Source of the DNA: JAGNZR01 sp051656905
GTDB taxonomy: Bacteria; Fusobacteriota; Fusobacteriia; Fusobacteriales; Fusobacteriaceae
Reading direction: 5' to 3'
Length of the DNA stretch: 64,000 nucleotides
Assembly: GCA_051656905.1 (NCBI GenBank)
Contig: JBOFJQ010000009.1
Location: forward strand, 1-64,000
Positions 1-9,619 of this stretch are shown here, piece by piece (position 1 is the stretch's first letter; each line of letters opens with the position of its first letter). The notes beneath the pieces are model-generated. The model did no database searches. It was not told where the DNA came from and saw only the letters and a program-made list of their open reading frames with translations. The position numbers and the translations under genes were made by a program.

Positions 1-13
1 AGGAGGGCATATC

Positions 14-97
14 ATGAAAAGAGTAGCAAAATTATGGTGGTGGACAATTGAATATTCCAAGCAATTTAATAAGAATGCCCACTTTCTCAATGATTAG
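14..97 (+). CDS. trpL: trp operon leader peptide (27 aa, Trp-Trp-Trp)
   Basis: A 27-codon ORF starts 8 bases after a perfect AGGAGG at 1-6 and contains three consecutive TGG codons (35-43). It lies 124 bases upstream of trpE and is followed by a strong terminator hairpin. In Trp-attenuated operons, ribosome stalling at tandem Trp codons decides whether the downstream terminator forms; the same layout is visible here. The peptide itself is expected to have no function. The promoter lies outside the window. Too short for routine gene callers. Confidence 0.85.
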   Translation: MKRVAKLWWWTIEYSKQFNKNAHFLND

Positions 98-150
98 ATG
101 ATACGTGTGTTAATTTTATATTTGTTTATATTAAATTAATTTGCTTATAA

Positions 151-180
151 AAGTCTGTTCAAGTGAACGGACTTTTTTTT
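151..180 (+). terminator. trp attenuator terminator
   Basis: The arms 151-161 and 164-174 are complementary, with one G-U pair, and are followed by eight T residues. The hairpin lies between the Trp-rich leader ORF and trpE, so it should act as the attenuator. I did not find a convincing antiterminator partner by eye. Confidence 0.85.
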
Positions 181-220
181 ATACAAAAATTTTAGAATAA
201 TTAGTATTTAAGGAGAAAAA

Positions 221-1624
221 ATGAAGAAAAAAACTTTAATTCCCATATATGAAACCTTTATTGCTGATATGGAAACACCAGTATCACTATTTAAAAAATA
301 TGTTAATGAAGACTTAGGATTTTTACTAGAAAGCAGTGATAATACTAAAGGAAGATATTCATTTATCTGTAAAAATCCTACAACTCGCCTTTTATATAAA
401 AATGGAAAAATAATAAAAAATAATGAAGTCGTAGAAACAAATATGAAGTTTATGGATTATTTTAAGAATGAATTAGACTCTTTTACAATTGAAAATCCTA
501 ACTATCTACCTTTTATAGGTGGAGCATATGGAACGGTTGGATACGACATGATTAGAGAATATGAGAACATTCCAAATAATAATCCTGATGACCTTGATCT
601 TCCAGACTCAGATATGTTCTTTGTACAGGAAGGAATAATTTATGATCATTTATCTAAAAAAATATTTATAGTAGTCTTAGATACAAAAGAAAATTCAAAA
701 CTTTCAAAATTGAGATTGCAAGAGATTAAAAAAACTATTTTTTCTACCAATATTCAAGTAGATTTTCCAATAGTTATTAAATCAAATAAAAAAGTCTTTA
801 GCAATACTACAAAACCAGAGTATATATCAATGGTAAATAGAGCAAAGCAGTACATTACAGAAGGTGATATTTTCCAAGTAGTTCTCTCTCAAAGATGGAC
901 TATGGAACAAGATATAGACTCTTTTGAAATATATAGAATTTTACGTTCTACAAATCCTTCTCCATACATGTTTTTCTTTAATTTTGGGGACTATAATATT
1001 GCTGGTAGTTCTCCAGAGATGCTAGTTGAATTGAAAAATAACCATATTAAAAATTGCCCAATAGCAGGAACTAGAAAGAGAGGAAAAACATTAGAAGAAG
1101 ATGCTCTTATCTCTAAAGAATTACTTTCAGATCCAAAAGAGAGAGCAGAGCATGTCATGCTTGTTGACCTTGCAAGAAATGATATGGGAAGAGTTGCTGA
1201 GGTGGGAAGTGTTAAAGTAACTGATTTCATGTCTGTACATTCATACTCTCATGTAATGCACATTGTAAGCTTAGTTGAGGGAGAAAAAAATAAAGATGAG
1301 ACTCCTTTCTCAACACTAGCTTCTTTTGCTCCAGCAGGAACCTTATCTGGTGCACCTAAAATAAGAGCTATGGAAATTATAGATGAACTTGAAAAGGTTA
1401 AAAGAGGTATTTATGGTGGCACTGTTGGATATTTTTCCTTTGATGGAAACATGGATACTTGCATAGCTATTCGAACTATGGTTATTAAAGACAAGAAAGT
1501 ATTTATGCAAGCTGGAGCAGGAATTACACTTAACTCTGTTCCTGAGCTTGAATATGATGAATGCTTAAATAAAGTCAAAGTTTTAATTGAGTCTCTAGGA
1601 GGTCATTATGATTCTATTAATTGA
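221..1624 (+). CDS. trpE: anthranilate synthase component I
   Basis: Uses chorismate and glutamine-derived ammonia to make anthranilate, the first committed step of tryptophan synthesis. The 467-aa product has the N-terminal LLES motif (near residue 35) associated with tryptophan feedback binding, and the chorismate-binding core: SSPEMLV, PIAGTRKRG, and the region around DPKERAEHVMLVDLARND. It is preceded by AAGGAG and overlaps trpG by 17 bases, consistent with translational coupling of the two subunits. First structural gene of trpEGDCFBA, controlled by the upstream leader/attenuator. The length is at the short end for TrpE. Confidence 0.96.
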   Translation: MKKKTLIPIYETFIADMETPVSLFKKYVNEDLGFLLESSDNTKGRYSFICKNPTTRLLYKNGKIIKNNEVVETNMKFMDYFKNELDSFTIENPNYLPFIGGAYGTVGYDMIREYENIPNNNPDDLDLPDSDMFFVQEGIIYDHLSKKIFIVVLDTKENSKLSKLRLQEIKKTIFSTNIQVDFPIVIKSNKKVFSNTTKPEYISMVNRAKQYITEGDIFQVVLSQRWTMEQDIDSFEIYRILRSTNPSPYMFFFNFGDYNIAGSSPEMLVELKNNHIKNCPIAGTRKRGKTLEEDALISKELLSDPKERAEHVMLVDLARNDMGRVAEVGSVKVTDFMSVHSYSHVMHIVSLVEGEKNKDETPFSTLASFAPAGTLSGAPKIRAMEIIDELEKVKRGIYGGTVGYFSFDGNMDTCIAIRTMVIKDKKVFMQAGAGITLNSVPELEYDECLNKVKVLIESLGGHYDSIN

Positions 1625-2177
1625 TAATTATGATTCTTTTACCTTTAATGTTTACCAGTACTTAGCAAGTTTTGGTGAAGAGGTAAAAGTTGTAAGAAAT
1701 GACAAAATTACTTTAAATGAAATAAAAAATTTAAATCCCAGCAAAATAGTTATATCTCCTGGACCTAAAGCTCCCAAAGATGCTGGAATTTGCATAGAAC
1801 TTATTAAAAATTTTTATAAAGATATCCCCATTCTTGGTATCTGCTTGGGACATCAAGCAATCGGAGAAGCTTTTGGAGCTACTGTATCCTACGCTAAGGA
1901 AGTATGCCATGGAGTAGATTCTGAAATTACAATTACAGAGGGAAAAATATTTCAAGACATTCCTAGAAAAACAAAAGTAGCTAGGTATCACTCCCTTGCA
2001 ATAATAGAAGATACACTATGTGACCAATTTATAATTACAGCAAGAACTGAAGATAGAGAAATTATGGCAATTGAGCATAAAAATTATCCTTTATTTGGAG
2101 TACAATTTCACCCAGAATCAATATATACACCTGAAGGTCTAAAAATAATAGAAAATTTTTTAAAAAATATATTTTAA
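1608..2177 (+). CDS. trpG: anthranilate synthase glutamine amidotransferase
   Basis: Class I glutamine amidotransferase that supplies ammonia to TrpE. The 189-aa protein has the N-terminal MILLIDNYDSFT signature, the nucleophile Cys79 in GICLGHQ, and the His/Glu of FGVQFHPES near the C-terminus, so the catalytic triad is complete. It starts inside the end of trpE with AGGAGG just upstream, and is a stand-alone TrpG, not fused to TrpD as in enterobacteria. PabA-type sequences are similar, but the operon position favours trpG. Confidence 0.94.
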   Translation: MILLIDNYDSFTFNVYQYLASFGEEVKVVRNDKITLNEIKNLNPSKIVISPGPKAPKDAGICIELIKNFYKDIPILGICLGHQAIGEAFGATVSYAKEVCHGVDSEITITEGKIFQDIPRKTKVARYHSLAIIEDTLCDQFIITARTEDREIMAIEHKNYPLFGVQFHPESIYTPEGLKIIENFLKNIF

Positions 2178-2190
2178 ATTAGGAGCATTT

Positions 2191-3204
2191 ATGAAAGAAA
2201 TTATAAATAAATTAATAAATAAAGAAAATTTAACTCAAAAACAAATGGAATTTGCCATGAATGAAATTATGGAAGGTAGGGTTTCAGAATCTATACTCTC
2301 AAGCTTCTTAACATCTCTAAAGATAAAAGGGGAAACCTTTGAAGAGATTATGGGAAGTGTAAATGTCATGAGAAATAAAGCTACCCCTCTAAATAATATA
2401 GCTCCTTATACAGTTGATATTGTTGGAACAGGTGGTGACGGTCATCATACATTTAATATTTCAACAGCTAGTTGCTTTATCTTAGCTGCTGCAGGAGTTA
2501 CTATTACAAAACATGGTAATCGTTCTGTTTCAAGTAAGTGTGGTTCTGCAGACGTATTAGAGAGCTTAGGAATCAAAATTTCTCTATCCCCTGATTCTAT
2601 AAATCATTGTATCAATAAAACTAGCTTTGGATTCCTTTTTGCTCCAAAATTTCATGGAGCTATGAAGCACGCAATTAAAGTTAGAAATGAACTAGGATTT
2701 AGAACCATCTTTAATCTTCTTGGTCCTTTGACTAACCCTTCAAATGCTAAAGGATTTTTTCTAGGAGTTTTTGATGAGAAACTAACTGAGACTTTTGCTG
2801 AAATCCTTAAAAGTCTAGGAGCTGAAAGAGCTTTAGTAGTTCATGGATTAGATGGGTTAGATGAAATAAGTATTTCAACTAAAACGAAAGTTACTGAATT
2901 AAAAGATAATAAAATCACAACATACTATATAGAACCTCAAGACTTTGGAATGAATCCCTCTTCACTTAAAGAGATTGTAGGTGGGGATTCTATTGAGAAC
3001 AGTGAAATCATTAAAGGCCTTTTAAGAGGGGAAATAACTGGACCAAAACTTGATATTTTACTTCTAAATTCTGGAGCTGCTCTATATGTTGGTAAAAAAG
3101 TTGAAAGTATCAAAGAAGGAATAGATATGGCACAAAAGTTGATTCAGAGTGGTCTTGCTTATGAAAAATTATTAGAAATAATAAAGTATTCTAACTGTTT
3201 ATAA
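2191..3204 (+). CDS. trpD: anthranilate phosphoribosyltransferase
   Basis: Transfers phosphoribose from PRPP to anthranilate, the second pathway step. The 337-aa length is normal. The PRPP-binding glycine-rich motif GTGGDGHHTFNIST is at about residues 84-97, followed by KHGNRSVSSKCGSAD and the anthranilate-side region FLFAPKFHGAMKH. The gene lies 13 bases after trpG with an AGGAG site, inside the trp operon. Confidence 0.95.
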   Translation: MKEIINKLINKENLTQKQMEFAMNEIMEGRVSESILSSFLTSLKIKGETFEEIMGSVNVMRNKATPLNNIAPYTVDIVGTGGDGHHTFNISTASCFILAAAGVTITKHGNRSVSSKCGSADVLESLGIKISLSPDSINHCINKTSFGFLFAPKFHGAMKHAIKVRNELGFRTIFNLLGPLTNPSNAKGFFLGVFDEKLTETFAEILKSLGAERALVVHGLDGLDEISISTKTKVTELKDNKITTYYIEPQDFGMNPSSLKEIVGGDSIENSEIIKGLLRGEITGPKLDILLLNSGAALYVGKKVESIKEGIDMAQKLIQSGLAYEKLLEIIKYSNCL

Positions 3205-3224
3205 TTAGTATTCATGGAGGAGTT

Positions 3225-4007
3225 ATGAAAGATATATTAAATAAAATTGTTCTACAAAAAAAAATTGATCTAGTGGAATTAAAGAAAAATATAGATTATG
3301 AAAAATTAAAGAGTGATGCTCTCTCTGCACCTCTAAAGAGATCTTTTAAAGACTCTCTTAAAAAAAATGAATTATCCATAATAGGAGAGATTAAAAAAGC
3401 TTCACCTTCTAAAGGTGTTATAAAAGATATATTTAATCCTATTGAATTACTAAAAAACTATAATAGCTGTGTAGATGCTGTTTCCATTTTAACAGAGGAA
3501 AAATTCTTTTTAGGAAGCCCTTTATATCTTCTTGAAGCATCTAAAAATACAGATTTACCTCTTCTAAGGAAAGACTTCATTATTGATGAAATTCAAATTT
3601 ACGAAGCTAAGCTTTTAGGAGCTTCAGCTATTCTTCTAATTTGCTCTATTTTAACTTTAGATGAGATTAAAAAATTTCTTAAACTAGCTAAAGAGTTAAA
3701 ACTAGATGCACTTGTTGAGGTTCATAGTGAAGAAGATTTAAAAATAGCACTGGAAGCAGATGCTGAAATTATAGGTATAAATAACAGAAACTTAGATACT
3801 TTTGAAGTTTCTATCTCTACTACGATAAGACTACTAGATTTTATTCCAGATAACAAAATTATCGTCTCTGAAAGTGGTTTTCATACAATTGAAGATATAA
3901 AAATTATTAAAGGTAGCCGAGTCGATGCAATTTTAGTTGGAGAAAGTTTTATGAGGTCAGAAGACATGTCAAAGCACTCACAAAACTTTAAAAATACCTT
4001 TAAATAG
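3225..4007 (+). CDS. trpC: indole-3-glycerol phosphate synthase
   Basis: Closes the indole ring from CdRP with loss of CO2 and water. The 260-aa TIM barrel shows the conserved IIGEIKKASPSKG segment (active-site Glu and Lys), LLRKDFIID, the INNRNLDTF loop and the phosphate-binding ESG. It is a separate gene from trpF, unlike the fused trpCF of E. coli. AGGAG precedes the start; it sits 20 bases after trpD. Confidence 0.95.
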   Translation: MKDILNKIVLQKKIDLVELKKNIDYEKLKSDALSAPLKRSFKDSLKKNELSIIGEIKKASPSKGVIKDIFNPIELLKNYNSCVDAVSILTEEKFFLGSPLYLLEASKNTDLPLLRKDFIIDEIQIYEAKLLGASAILLICSILTLDEIKKFLKLAKELKLDALVEVHSEEDLKIALEADAEIIGINNRNLDTFEVSISTTIRLLDFIPDNKIIVSESGFHTIEDIKIIKGSRVDAILVGESFMRSEDMSKHSQNFKNTFK

Positions 4008-4023
4008 GAGGAAAATAGTAATA

Positions 4024-4662
4024 ATGAAAAGAAAGATGAAAATAAAAATATGTGGAATTAGAAGAGAAGAAGATATTGATATAGTAAATCAATTTTTACC
4101 AGATTTTATTGGTTTTATATTAGTACCTCAAAGTAAAAGATACGTTTCGCCTGAAACAATTATTAAACTAAAAAAAAATTTAAATCCGAAAATAAAAACT
4201 GTAGGTGTTTTTGTTAATGAATCTCTTGAAAATATAAATACTATTAAAGAAAAATGTGGACTAGATGTTATTCAATTACATGGAGAAGAGTCTTCAAAAT
4301 TTTGCAACGCTATTCAAGGGGATGTTTGGAAAACTATAGGAGTGAATGTTGACGATAATACTTTTAGACTTTCCCCCTCTTCTTACTCACCATTTACAGA
4401 TTTAATCCTCTTAGATTCACATGTTAGTGGAGAAAGAGGTGGCACTGGAACAACATTTGACTGGAGTATAATTGACACTATTCCAGATGAGATAAATATT
4501 GGACTAGCTGGAGGAATTAATATTAATAATGTAGCTTCTGCTAAAAAAATTACTGGCCTTAGTCTTATTGATATAGCTAGTGGTTCTGAAACAAATGGAG
4601 TAAAAGATATAAATAAAATTAAAGCAATTATTAAAGAAATAAAGGAGGATTTTTATGAATAA
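4024..4662 (+). CDS. trpF: phosphoribosylanthranilate isomerase
   Basis: Isomerises PRA to CdRP. The 212-aa protein has the catalytic Cys in KICGIRREEDID near the N-terminus, the IQLHGEE strand, LLDSHVSGERGGTG and the C-terminal phosphate-binding segments GLAGGIN and IASGSE. The AGGAGG lies 11 bases from the first ATG; another in-frame ATG at 4036 is possible. It overlaps trpB by 8 bases. Confidence 0.94.
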   Translation: MKRKMKIKICGIRREEDIDIVNQFLPDFIGFILVPQSKRYVSPETIIKLKKNLNPKIKTVGVFVNESLENINTIKEKCGLDVIQLHGEESSKFCNAIQGDVWKTIGVNVDDNTFRLSPSSYSPFTDLILLDSHVSGERGGTGTTFDWSIIDTIPDEINIGLAGGININNVASAKKITGLSLIDIASGSETNGVKDINKIKAIIKEIKEDFYE

Positions 4663-5842
4663 GGATGTTAGTAAATTTGGAAAATATGGTGGACAATATG
4701 TAGGTGAAACTATAATGAGACCACTTCTTGAGTTAGATACAGCTTTTCAAAAGTGCATAGGAGATGAAGATTTTTTAAAAGAATACCGTTATTATTTAAA
4801 AAATTATGTAGGACGTGAAACACCTTTATTTTTAGCTGAAAATCTAACAGAGCAATCTGGTGGAGCAAAAATCTATTTAAAAAGAGAGGATTTAAATCAT
4901 ACTGGAGCTCATAAAATTAATAATGTAATCGGTCAAATCCTTCTTGCTAAAAGGATGGGAAAGAAAAAAATAATAGCTGAAACTGGAGCAGGTCAACACG
5001 GTGTTGCAACTGCTACAGGGGCTGCTCTCTTTGGTCTAGAATGTGAAATCTTTATGGGAGCTGAAGATATAGAAAGACAAAAACAAAATGTATTTAGAAT
5101 GGAGTTATTAGGGGCTAAAGTTACCTCTGTAACTTCAGGTACTTCTACTTTAAAAGATGCAACTAATGAGGCATTAAGACAATGGATAGCAAGGGTTGAG
5201 GATACTTTCTATGTTATTGGATCTGTTGTTGGTCCTCATCCTTATCCCACAATAGTTAGAGAGTTTCAAAAGATTATTGGAATAGAGACTAAAAAACAAA
5301 TTTTAGAAGCAGAAGGAAAACTTCCAACGGCTATTGTTGCCTGTGTTGGTGGAGGTTCTAATGCAATGGGAATGTTTCATGATTTTATAGAAAATAAAGA
5401 GGTTCAAATTTATGGTGTTGAAGCTGCTGGTTATGGGATAGAAACAGGTAAACATGCTGCTGCATTTCAAGGTACAGAAGGAATTATTCATGGTATGAAA
5501 ACATTTATGCTTCAAGACAAAGATGGTAATATTGCTCCTGCACACTCTATATCAGCTGGACTTGATTATCCTGGTGTAGGACCTGAGCATGCTTATTTAC
5601 ATTCAATAGGAAGAGTAAATTATGTCTCTATTACAGATACTGAAGCATTAAAAGCATTCCAAAATTTAACTTTAATTGAAGGAATTATTCCAGCACTAGA
5701 AAGTTCACATGCTGTAGCTTATGCCGTAAAATTAGCATCAACATTAAAAAAAGATGATATTATCGTAGTCAACTTATCTGGAAGAGGAGATAAAGACATT
5801 CATACAGTAGCACAACATTTAGGAGGATTAAAATATGAGTAG
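4655..5842 (+). CDS. trpB: tryptophan synthase beta subunit
   Basis: PLP enzyme that joins indole and L-serine into L-tryptophan in an alpha2-beta2 complex with TrpA. 395 aa, the standard length. The PLP-binding Lys is in HTGAHKINN, the phosphate-binding loop is GGGSNAMGMF, and ETGAGQHG follows. GKYGGQYVGET near the N-terminus is typical of the canonical TrpB1 type. It overlaps both trpF and trpA by 8 bases. Confidence 0.97.
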   Translation: MNKDVSKFGKYGGQYVGETIMRPLLELDTAFQKCIGDEDFLKEYRYYLKNYVGRETPLFLAENLTEQSGGAKIYLKREDLNHTGAHKINNVIGQILLAKRMGKKKIIAETGAGQHGVATATGAALFGLECEIFMGAEDIERQKQNVFRMELLGAKVTSVTSGTSTLKDATNEALRQWIARVEDTFYVIGSVVGPHPYPTIVREFQKIIGIETKKQILEAEGKLPTAIVACVGGGSNAMGMFHDFIENKEVQIYGVEAAGYGIETGKHAAAFQGTEGIIHGMKTFMLQDKDGNIAPAHSISAGLDYPGVGPEHAYLHSIGRVNYVSITDTEALKAFQNLTLIEGIIPALESSHAVAYAVKLASTLKKDDIIVVNLSGRGDKDIHTVAQHLGGLKYE

Positions 5843-6602
5843 AATAGAGAAAAAATTTAAAGAATTAAATGGAAAAACTGCATTTATTAGTTATATTACA
5901 GCTGGTGATCCACACCTATCACAAACTAAAGAGCTAGTCCTTGCCCTAGAAAAAGGAGGATCAGATATAATTGAACTTGGAATACCTTATTCTGATCCTA
6001 TAGCTGATGGTCCTGTTATTCAAGATGCTGCTAAAAGAGCACTTGATAGAGGAGCTACAATGGAAAAAATATTCGAAGTTGTCGTTGATATTAGAAAATC
6101 TACAGACATTCCCCTTGTATTTCTAGTTTATTTTAATAGTATATATGCAAGAGGGGTTGGAAATTTTATTGAAGACTGCTCAAAAATAGGGATAGATGGA
6201 CTTATCATTCCTGATTTATCTGTTGAAGAAAGAGAGGAAATACTCCCTTTTATAAAAAACAAAGATATAGATTTAATACCCCTTGTTGCTCCAAACTCAA
6301 AGGATAGAATTCCTAAAATTTTAGAAAATGGTGGTGGTTTTGTTTACTGTATCTCCTCATTTGGAGTTACTGGTACAAGAACTGAATTTGCTTCAACAAT
6401 TGGTTCTTATTTAGAAGAGGTAAAAAAACACTCTAAACTTCCTATTGCTCTTGGTTTTGGTATTTCAAGAAGAGAAGATGTTAAAGCTTTTGAAAAAATA
6501 GCTGATGGAGTTATTGTTGGGTCAGAATTAGTCAAAACAATTGATGTAACTAATGGAAATATTGAAGCTTTAGAAAAGAAAGTTAAATATTTAAAAGGAT
6601 AA
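5835..6602 (+). CDS. trpA: tryptophan synthase alpha subunit
   Basis: Cleaves indole-3-glycerol phosphate into indole and glyceraldehyde 3-phosphate. The 255-aa protein contains the catalytic Glu and Asp in IELGIPYSDPIADGPVIQ and the phosphate-binding LGFGIS and GVIVGSELV segments. Last gene of the trp operon; its stop codon lies within the terminator stem that follows. Confidence 0.96.
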   Translation: MSRIEKKFKELNGKTAFISYITAGDPHLSQTKELVLALEKGGSDIIELGIPYSDPIADGPVIQDAAKRALDRGATMEKIFEVVVDIRKSTDIPLVFLVYFNSIYARGVGNFIEDCSKIGIDGLIIPDLSVEEREEILPFIKNKDIDLIPLVAPNSKDRIPKILENGGGFVYCISSFGVTGTRTEFASTIGSYLEEVKKHSKLPIALGFGISRREDVKAFEKIADGVIVGSELVKTIDVTNGNIEALEKKVKYLKG

Positions 6603-6626
6603 GCCTCACAGCTTATCCTTTTTTTA
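6597..6626. terminator. terminator between trpA and the secretin gene
   Basis: An 8-bp stem (GGATAAGC at 6597-6604 with GCTTATCC at 6611-6618), a 6-base loop and seven T residues on the plus strand. The minus strand also has a T run after the stem, so the hairpin can end the convergent secretin operon as well. Confidence 0.85.
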
Positions 6627-6691
6627 ATAGTATCTAATTCTCTTTTTATAATATTCTATTTGTATAAACTTTATCTAAATATATTTTATAT

Positions 6692-8425
6692 TTACTCTTT
6701 TGAAAATTGGCTTCTAGCTTTTTTCTGTCCTTCCCCATCATAAGAATCTACTTTCATAAATTCTTCATAATTAGCTTCTTGTTTTACTATATCACGATTA
6801 ACTATATCCACTTTTAATTTCATATAGATATCTCTAACACTTTGACGCTCACTTTTACTAGTAAAAAGCTTTCCTAAATAAGGAATTTCTGATAAATAAG
6901 GGACTTTACTAACACTATTATTTTTACTAGTCATTTTCATTCCACCAATAAATATAGTATCTCCATCATTTATTAAAACTGTTGATGTTATTCTTCTAGT
7001 TATTTTAGGATTATATCCTCCTGAACTTGTAATTTTATTTGGGTCTCCCTCAAAAGTACTTCCATTCATATCAATATAAAGCAAAATCGTATTATTATCT
7101 TTTATGATTGGAGTAACCTCAAGTATCATACCTGCTGTTCCCGTTACTGCTTGAGTTGTCGTAATATTTCCACTGCTTCCCCCTGTTGGATTTACAACTG
7201 AATTATATGATACTAACTGCTCTTCTGTTGTATCAAATCTTCCTTTTTCACCATTTATAATTAAAATAGATGGTATTGCACTAACTACAGCATCATTTGT
7301 AGCCTGTAGAGCATTCAGAGAGAATGATAAGAATGAATCTTTATTATTAAAAAATCTAATAACATTAACTGAAGAACCATACCCTACATTTGGTATATAT
7401 TTATCCAAAACTCCAATGTTGTCACCACTACTATCTACAGGGGTTTTAGTAGTACTAGAATCCCCAGAATTACTTGGTGGTACAGGTGGATTTTTTAAAC
7501 TTCCCTTAGCAAAAGCCCATTTAAATCCAATATCTTCAAATAAATTATCATTTATCTCTATAGCCTGAGCAACAACCCTTACTTGCTTTAATTCTTTATC
7601 CATTTCTCTCGCTATACTTCTTGCTAGTTTAACTACAGTAGGATTTGCTTTCATAACAAGCATATTTAGCTTGGGAAAAGATGAAACTATAATTTCATCT
7701 CCATATATTTTTTCTAACGCAATTTTAACTTCATCTGGTGAAACATTCGTTACACTTATTTTTTCTGTTAATAAATTACCTATATCTTGTTGTAACATTC
7801 CAATAGACTTATTGTTTGATGCAACTACATTTCTATCATCTTTTAACGGATCACCATTTCTTGTTAATGTCATATCTAATATTGCTTGCCTTTTATCTGG
7901 TACTGTAACAAAATCTCCTTCTGTCCTATACCCTGATTTTTCATAACGCACTATATATGTCCCTGGAACAATATTTTTTATTATATATTTACCATTAGCT
8001 GTTGAATAAACTGGAGGAATACCACTATCTAATAGAACAATTTTAACTCCATCTATTCCTGTTCCATATTTTTCTAAACTAACTGTACCACTGAGTGAAG
8101 TAGGAAGAGTTGTACTCTTACTTGTAAACATATAGTTTTCAGAACCTATTACTGATAACTTTAAATTATTCGTTGTTGCTATTGCATCTAATACTGTTTT
8201 TAATGTTATTCCCGCTGGAAAATAAAGATCTAAAATTTTATCCTTAGATCCTTCATCACTAGTTAGCGTTATTTTAGCGTCATCTGATATAATTGCTGTT
8301 GCATCAGCTAAAGTTACCCCTTTTAAATTTAGTGGGTCTACAAATATTATGTCACTAGCTTTACCAAAACAAAACAAACTTATTATTAAAAATATAGTAG
8401 CCATTAAAATCGTTCTCTTTTTCAT
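6692..8425 (-). CDS. PilQ/GspD-like outer membrane secretin
   Basis: Forms the outer membrane pore of a type IV pilus or type II secretion machine. The 577-aa protein has a signal peptide (residues 1-22), an STN/N0-like short domain (about 25-105), a carboxypeptidase-regulatory-like beta sandwich (about 110-190, around NGKYIIKNIVPGTYIVRY), an N1-like domain, and a C-terminal secretin core with GSSVNVI, an EVTPIIKDN strand and TVLINDGDTIFIGGM. It is the last gene of the minus-strand pilus arm and overlaps the upstream gene by 4 bases. The inserted regulatory-like domain is not usual for PilQ. Whether the machine makes pili, secretes protein or takes up DNA cannot be told from this gene. Confidence 0.88.
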   Translation of the reverse strand: MKKRTILMATIFLIISLFCFGKASDIIFVDPLNLKGVTLADATAIISDDAKITLTSDEGSKDKILDLYFPAGITLKTVLDAIATTNNLKLSVIGSENYMFTSKSTTLPTSLSGTVSLEKYGTGIDGVKIVLLDSGIPPVYSTANGKYIIKNIVPGTYIVRYEKSGYRTEGDFVTVPDKRQAILDMTLTRNGDPLKDDRNVVASNNKSIGMLQQDIGNLLTEKISVTNVSPDEVKIALEKIYGDEIIVSSFPKLNMLVMKANPTVVKLARSIAREMDKELKQVRVVAQAIEINDNLFEDIGFKWAFAKGSLKNPPVPPSNSGDSSTTKTPVDSSGDNIGVLDKYIPNVGYGSSVNVIRFFNNKDSFLSFSLNALQATNDAVVSAIPSILIINGEKGRFDTTEEQLVSYNSVVNPTGGSSGNITTTQAVTGTAGMILEVTPIIKDNNTILLYIDMNGSTFEGDPNKITSSGGYNPKITRRITSTVLINDGDTIFIGGMKMTSKNNSVSKVPYLSEIPYLGKLFTSKSERQSVRDIYMKLKVDIVNRDIVKQEANYEEFMKVDSYDGEGQKKARSQFSKE

Positions 8426-9606
8426 CTTTTTATTTTAATCTCCTCATTTTGGTCTAGATTAGTTATTACTATTTCTCCATCTTTCACTTCAATTTTATAT
8501 GAAATTCCATTAACCTTAAAAACTGAATTATTTTTTAAAACCAACTTCCTTTTATCACCTAATTCAATTATAAAATAGATTTTTTTGTTAAAGTCTAAAG
8601 CATAAACTAATCTGAATTTTCTATCTTTATCCTCTTGATTTACTTTACTAAAAATTTCTTTTCTTAATCCTAAATCATCACCACTTAATTCAATTATTTT
8701 TTTATCATCTATAACTAAATCTAAGTATGCTGCAATATTTAAATTTACTTTTACGTTATTATTAATGTCTAAACTTAACTGAAAAGGAATATCTTTTACT
8801 TCAAAAAAAAATTTATTCTTTTCTAATTCATTTAAAAATCTTTCTATATTAAAGGCAGTTCCACTTAGATTATAAGGCATAATTACCTCTACAAAATACT
8901 GATTAGCAAGACTTTTATTTTCTTCTGTAGAAATAGATTTACTTACATTAGGCTCATTATTTTGTGCTTTTTTTATTATAACCTCTGTTTCTGAAATAGA
9001 ATCAATATTTAAATTATATTTTTTTATTATTCTTTGAACATATTCTGTTGTAGACAAAATATCTTTAAATTCATTACCAAAACTCATTTTTCTAAATTCA
9101 TAATATTTTTTTTCTAAGTCACTACTTTTAGATAGCTTCTCTTTTAAAATAAGCTCTGAATTTGAGATTGATGAGATTAAAGAGCTTTTATTTTGAACTT
9201 CAACAGTTAATTGTTTCTCTTCTTTAATTAGATTAAATAAGGGGATACAGGTTATAAAATATGTAAATATTATATATATTACTCCCAATAACCCAATTTT
9301 AGTTTTCTTATTATTAATCTTCTCCAATCCCTCTTGTAAAGATCTTATTGTTTCATTTTCAGAGTTAAAAAAAATATCCAACTTTTTCTGCCGGTATAAA
9401 TAAAACTTTAATCTTGGTTTGTCAAAAATATTTATTAATCTATTTATGTATTTTATTAATATGCTCTTAGGTTTCATTAATCGCTTTCTATATTTTTTTA
9501 ATATCATAGAAAGCTTATTGGCACCCTTACCATTTTTTTTGGTTAAAAAAAATATTGAGCTATTTTTTTGTATTTTTTTTTTCAGTTTTATGACTTTAGC
9601 TCTCAT
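8422..9606 (-). CDS. PilO/PilP-like inner membrane assembly protein
   Basis: 394 aa: a basic N-terminal region, one membrane segment at about 107-125, a coiled-coil stretch, then two ferredoxin-like halves as in PilO/GspM. The last ~45 residues form a small beta-rich tail that resembles the PilP/GspC domain that contacts the secretin. The assignment rests mainly on position, between the PilN-like gene and the secretin, and on topology. If right, it is a PilO-PilP fusion bridging the inner membrane platform and the pore. The first 90 residues before the membrane segment are unusually long and Lys-rich. Confidence 0.6.
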   Translation of the reverse strand: MRAKVIKLKKKIQKNSSIFFLTKKNGKGANKLSMILKKYRKRLMKPKSILIKYINRLINIFDKPRLKFYLYRQKKLDIFFNSENETIRSLQEGLEKINNKKTKIGLLGVIYIIFTYFITCIPLFNLIKEEKQLTVEVQNKSSLISSISNSELILKEKLSKSSDLEKKYYEFRKMSFGNEFKDILSTTEYVQRIIKKYNLNIDSISETEVIIKKAQNNEPNVSKSISTEENKSLANQYFVEVIMPYNLSGTAFNIERFLNELEKNKFFFEVKDIPFQLSLDINNNVKVNLNIAAYLDLVIDDKKIIELSGDDLGLRKEIFSKVNQEDKDRKFRLVYALDFNKKIYFIIELGDKRKLVLKNNSVFKVNGISYKIEVKDGEIVITNLDQNEEIKIKR

Positions 9607-9619
9607 TTTCCCCCCTAAT

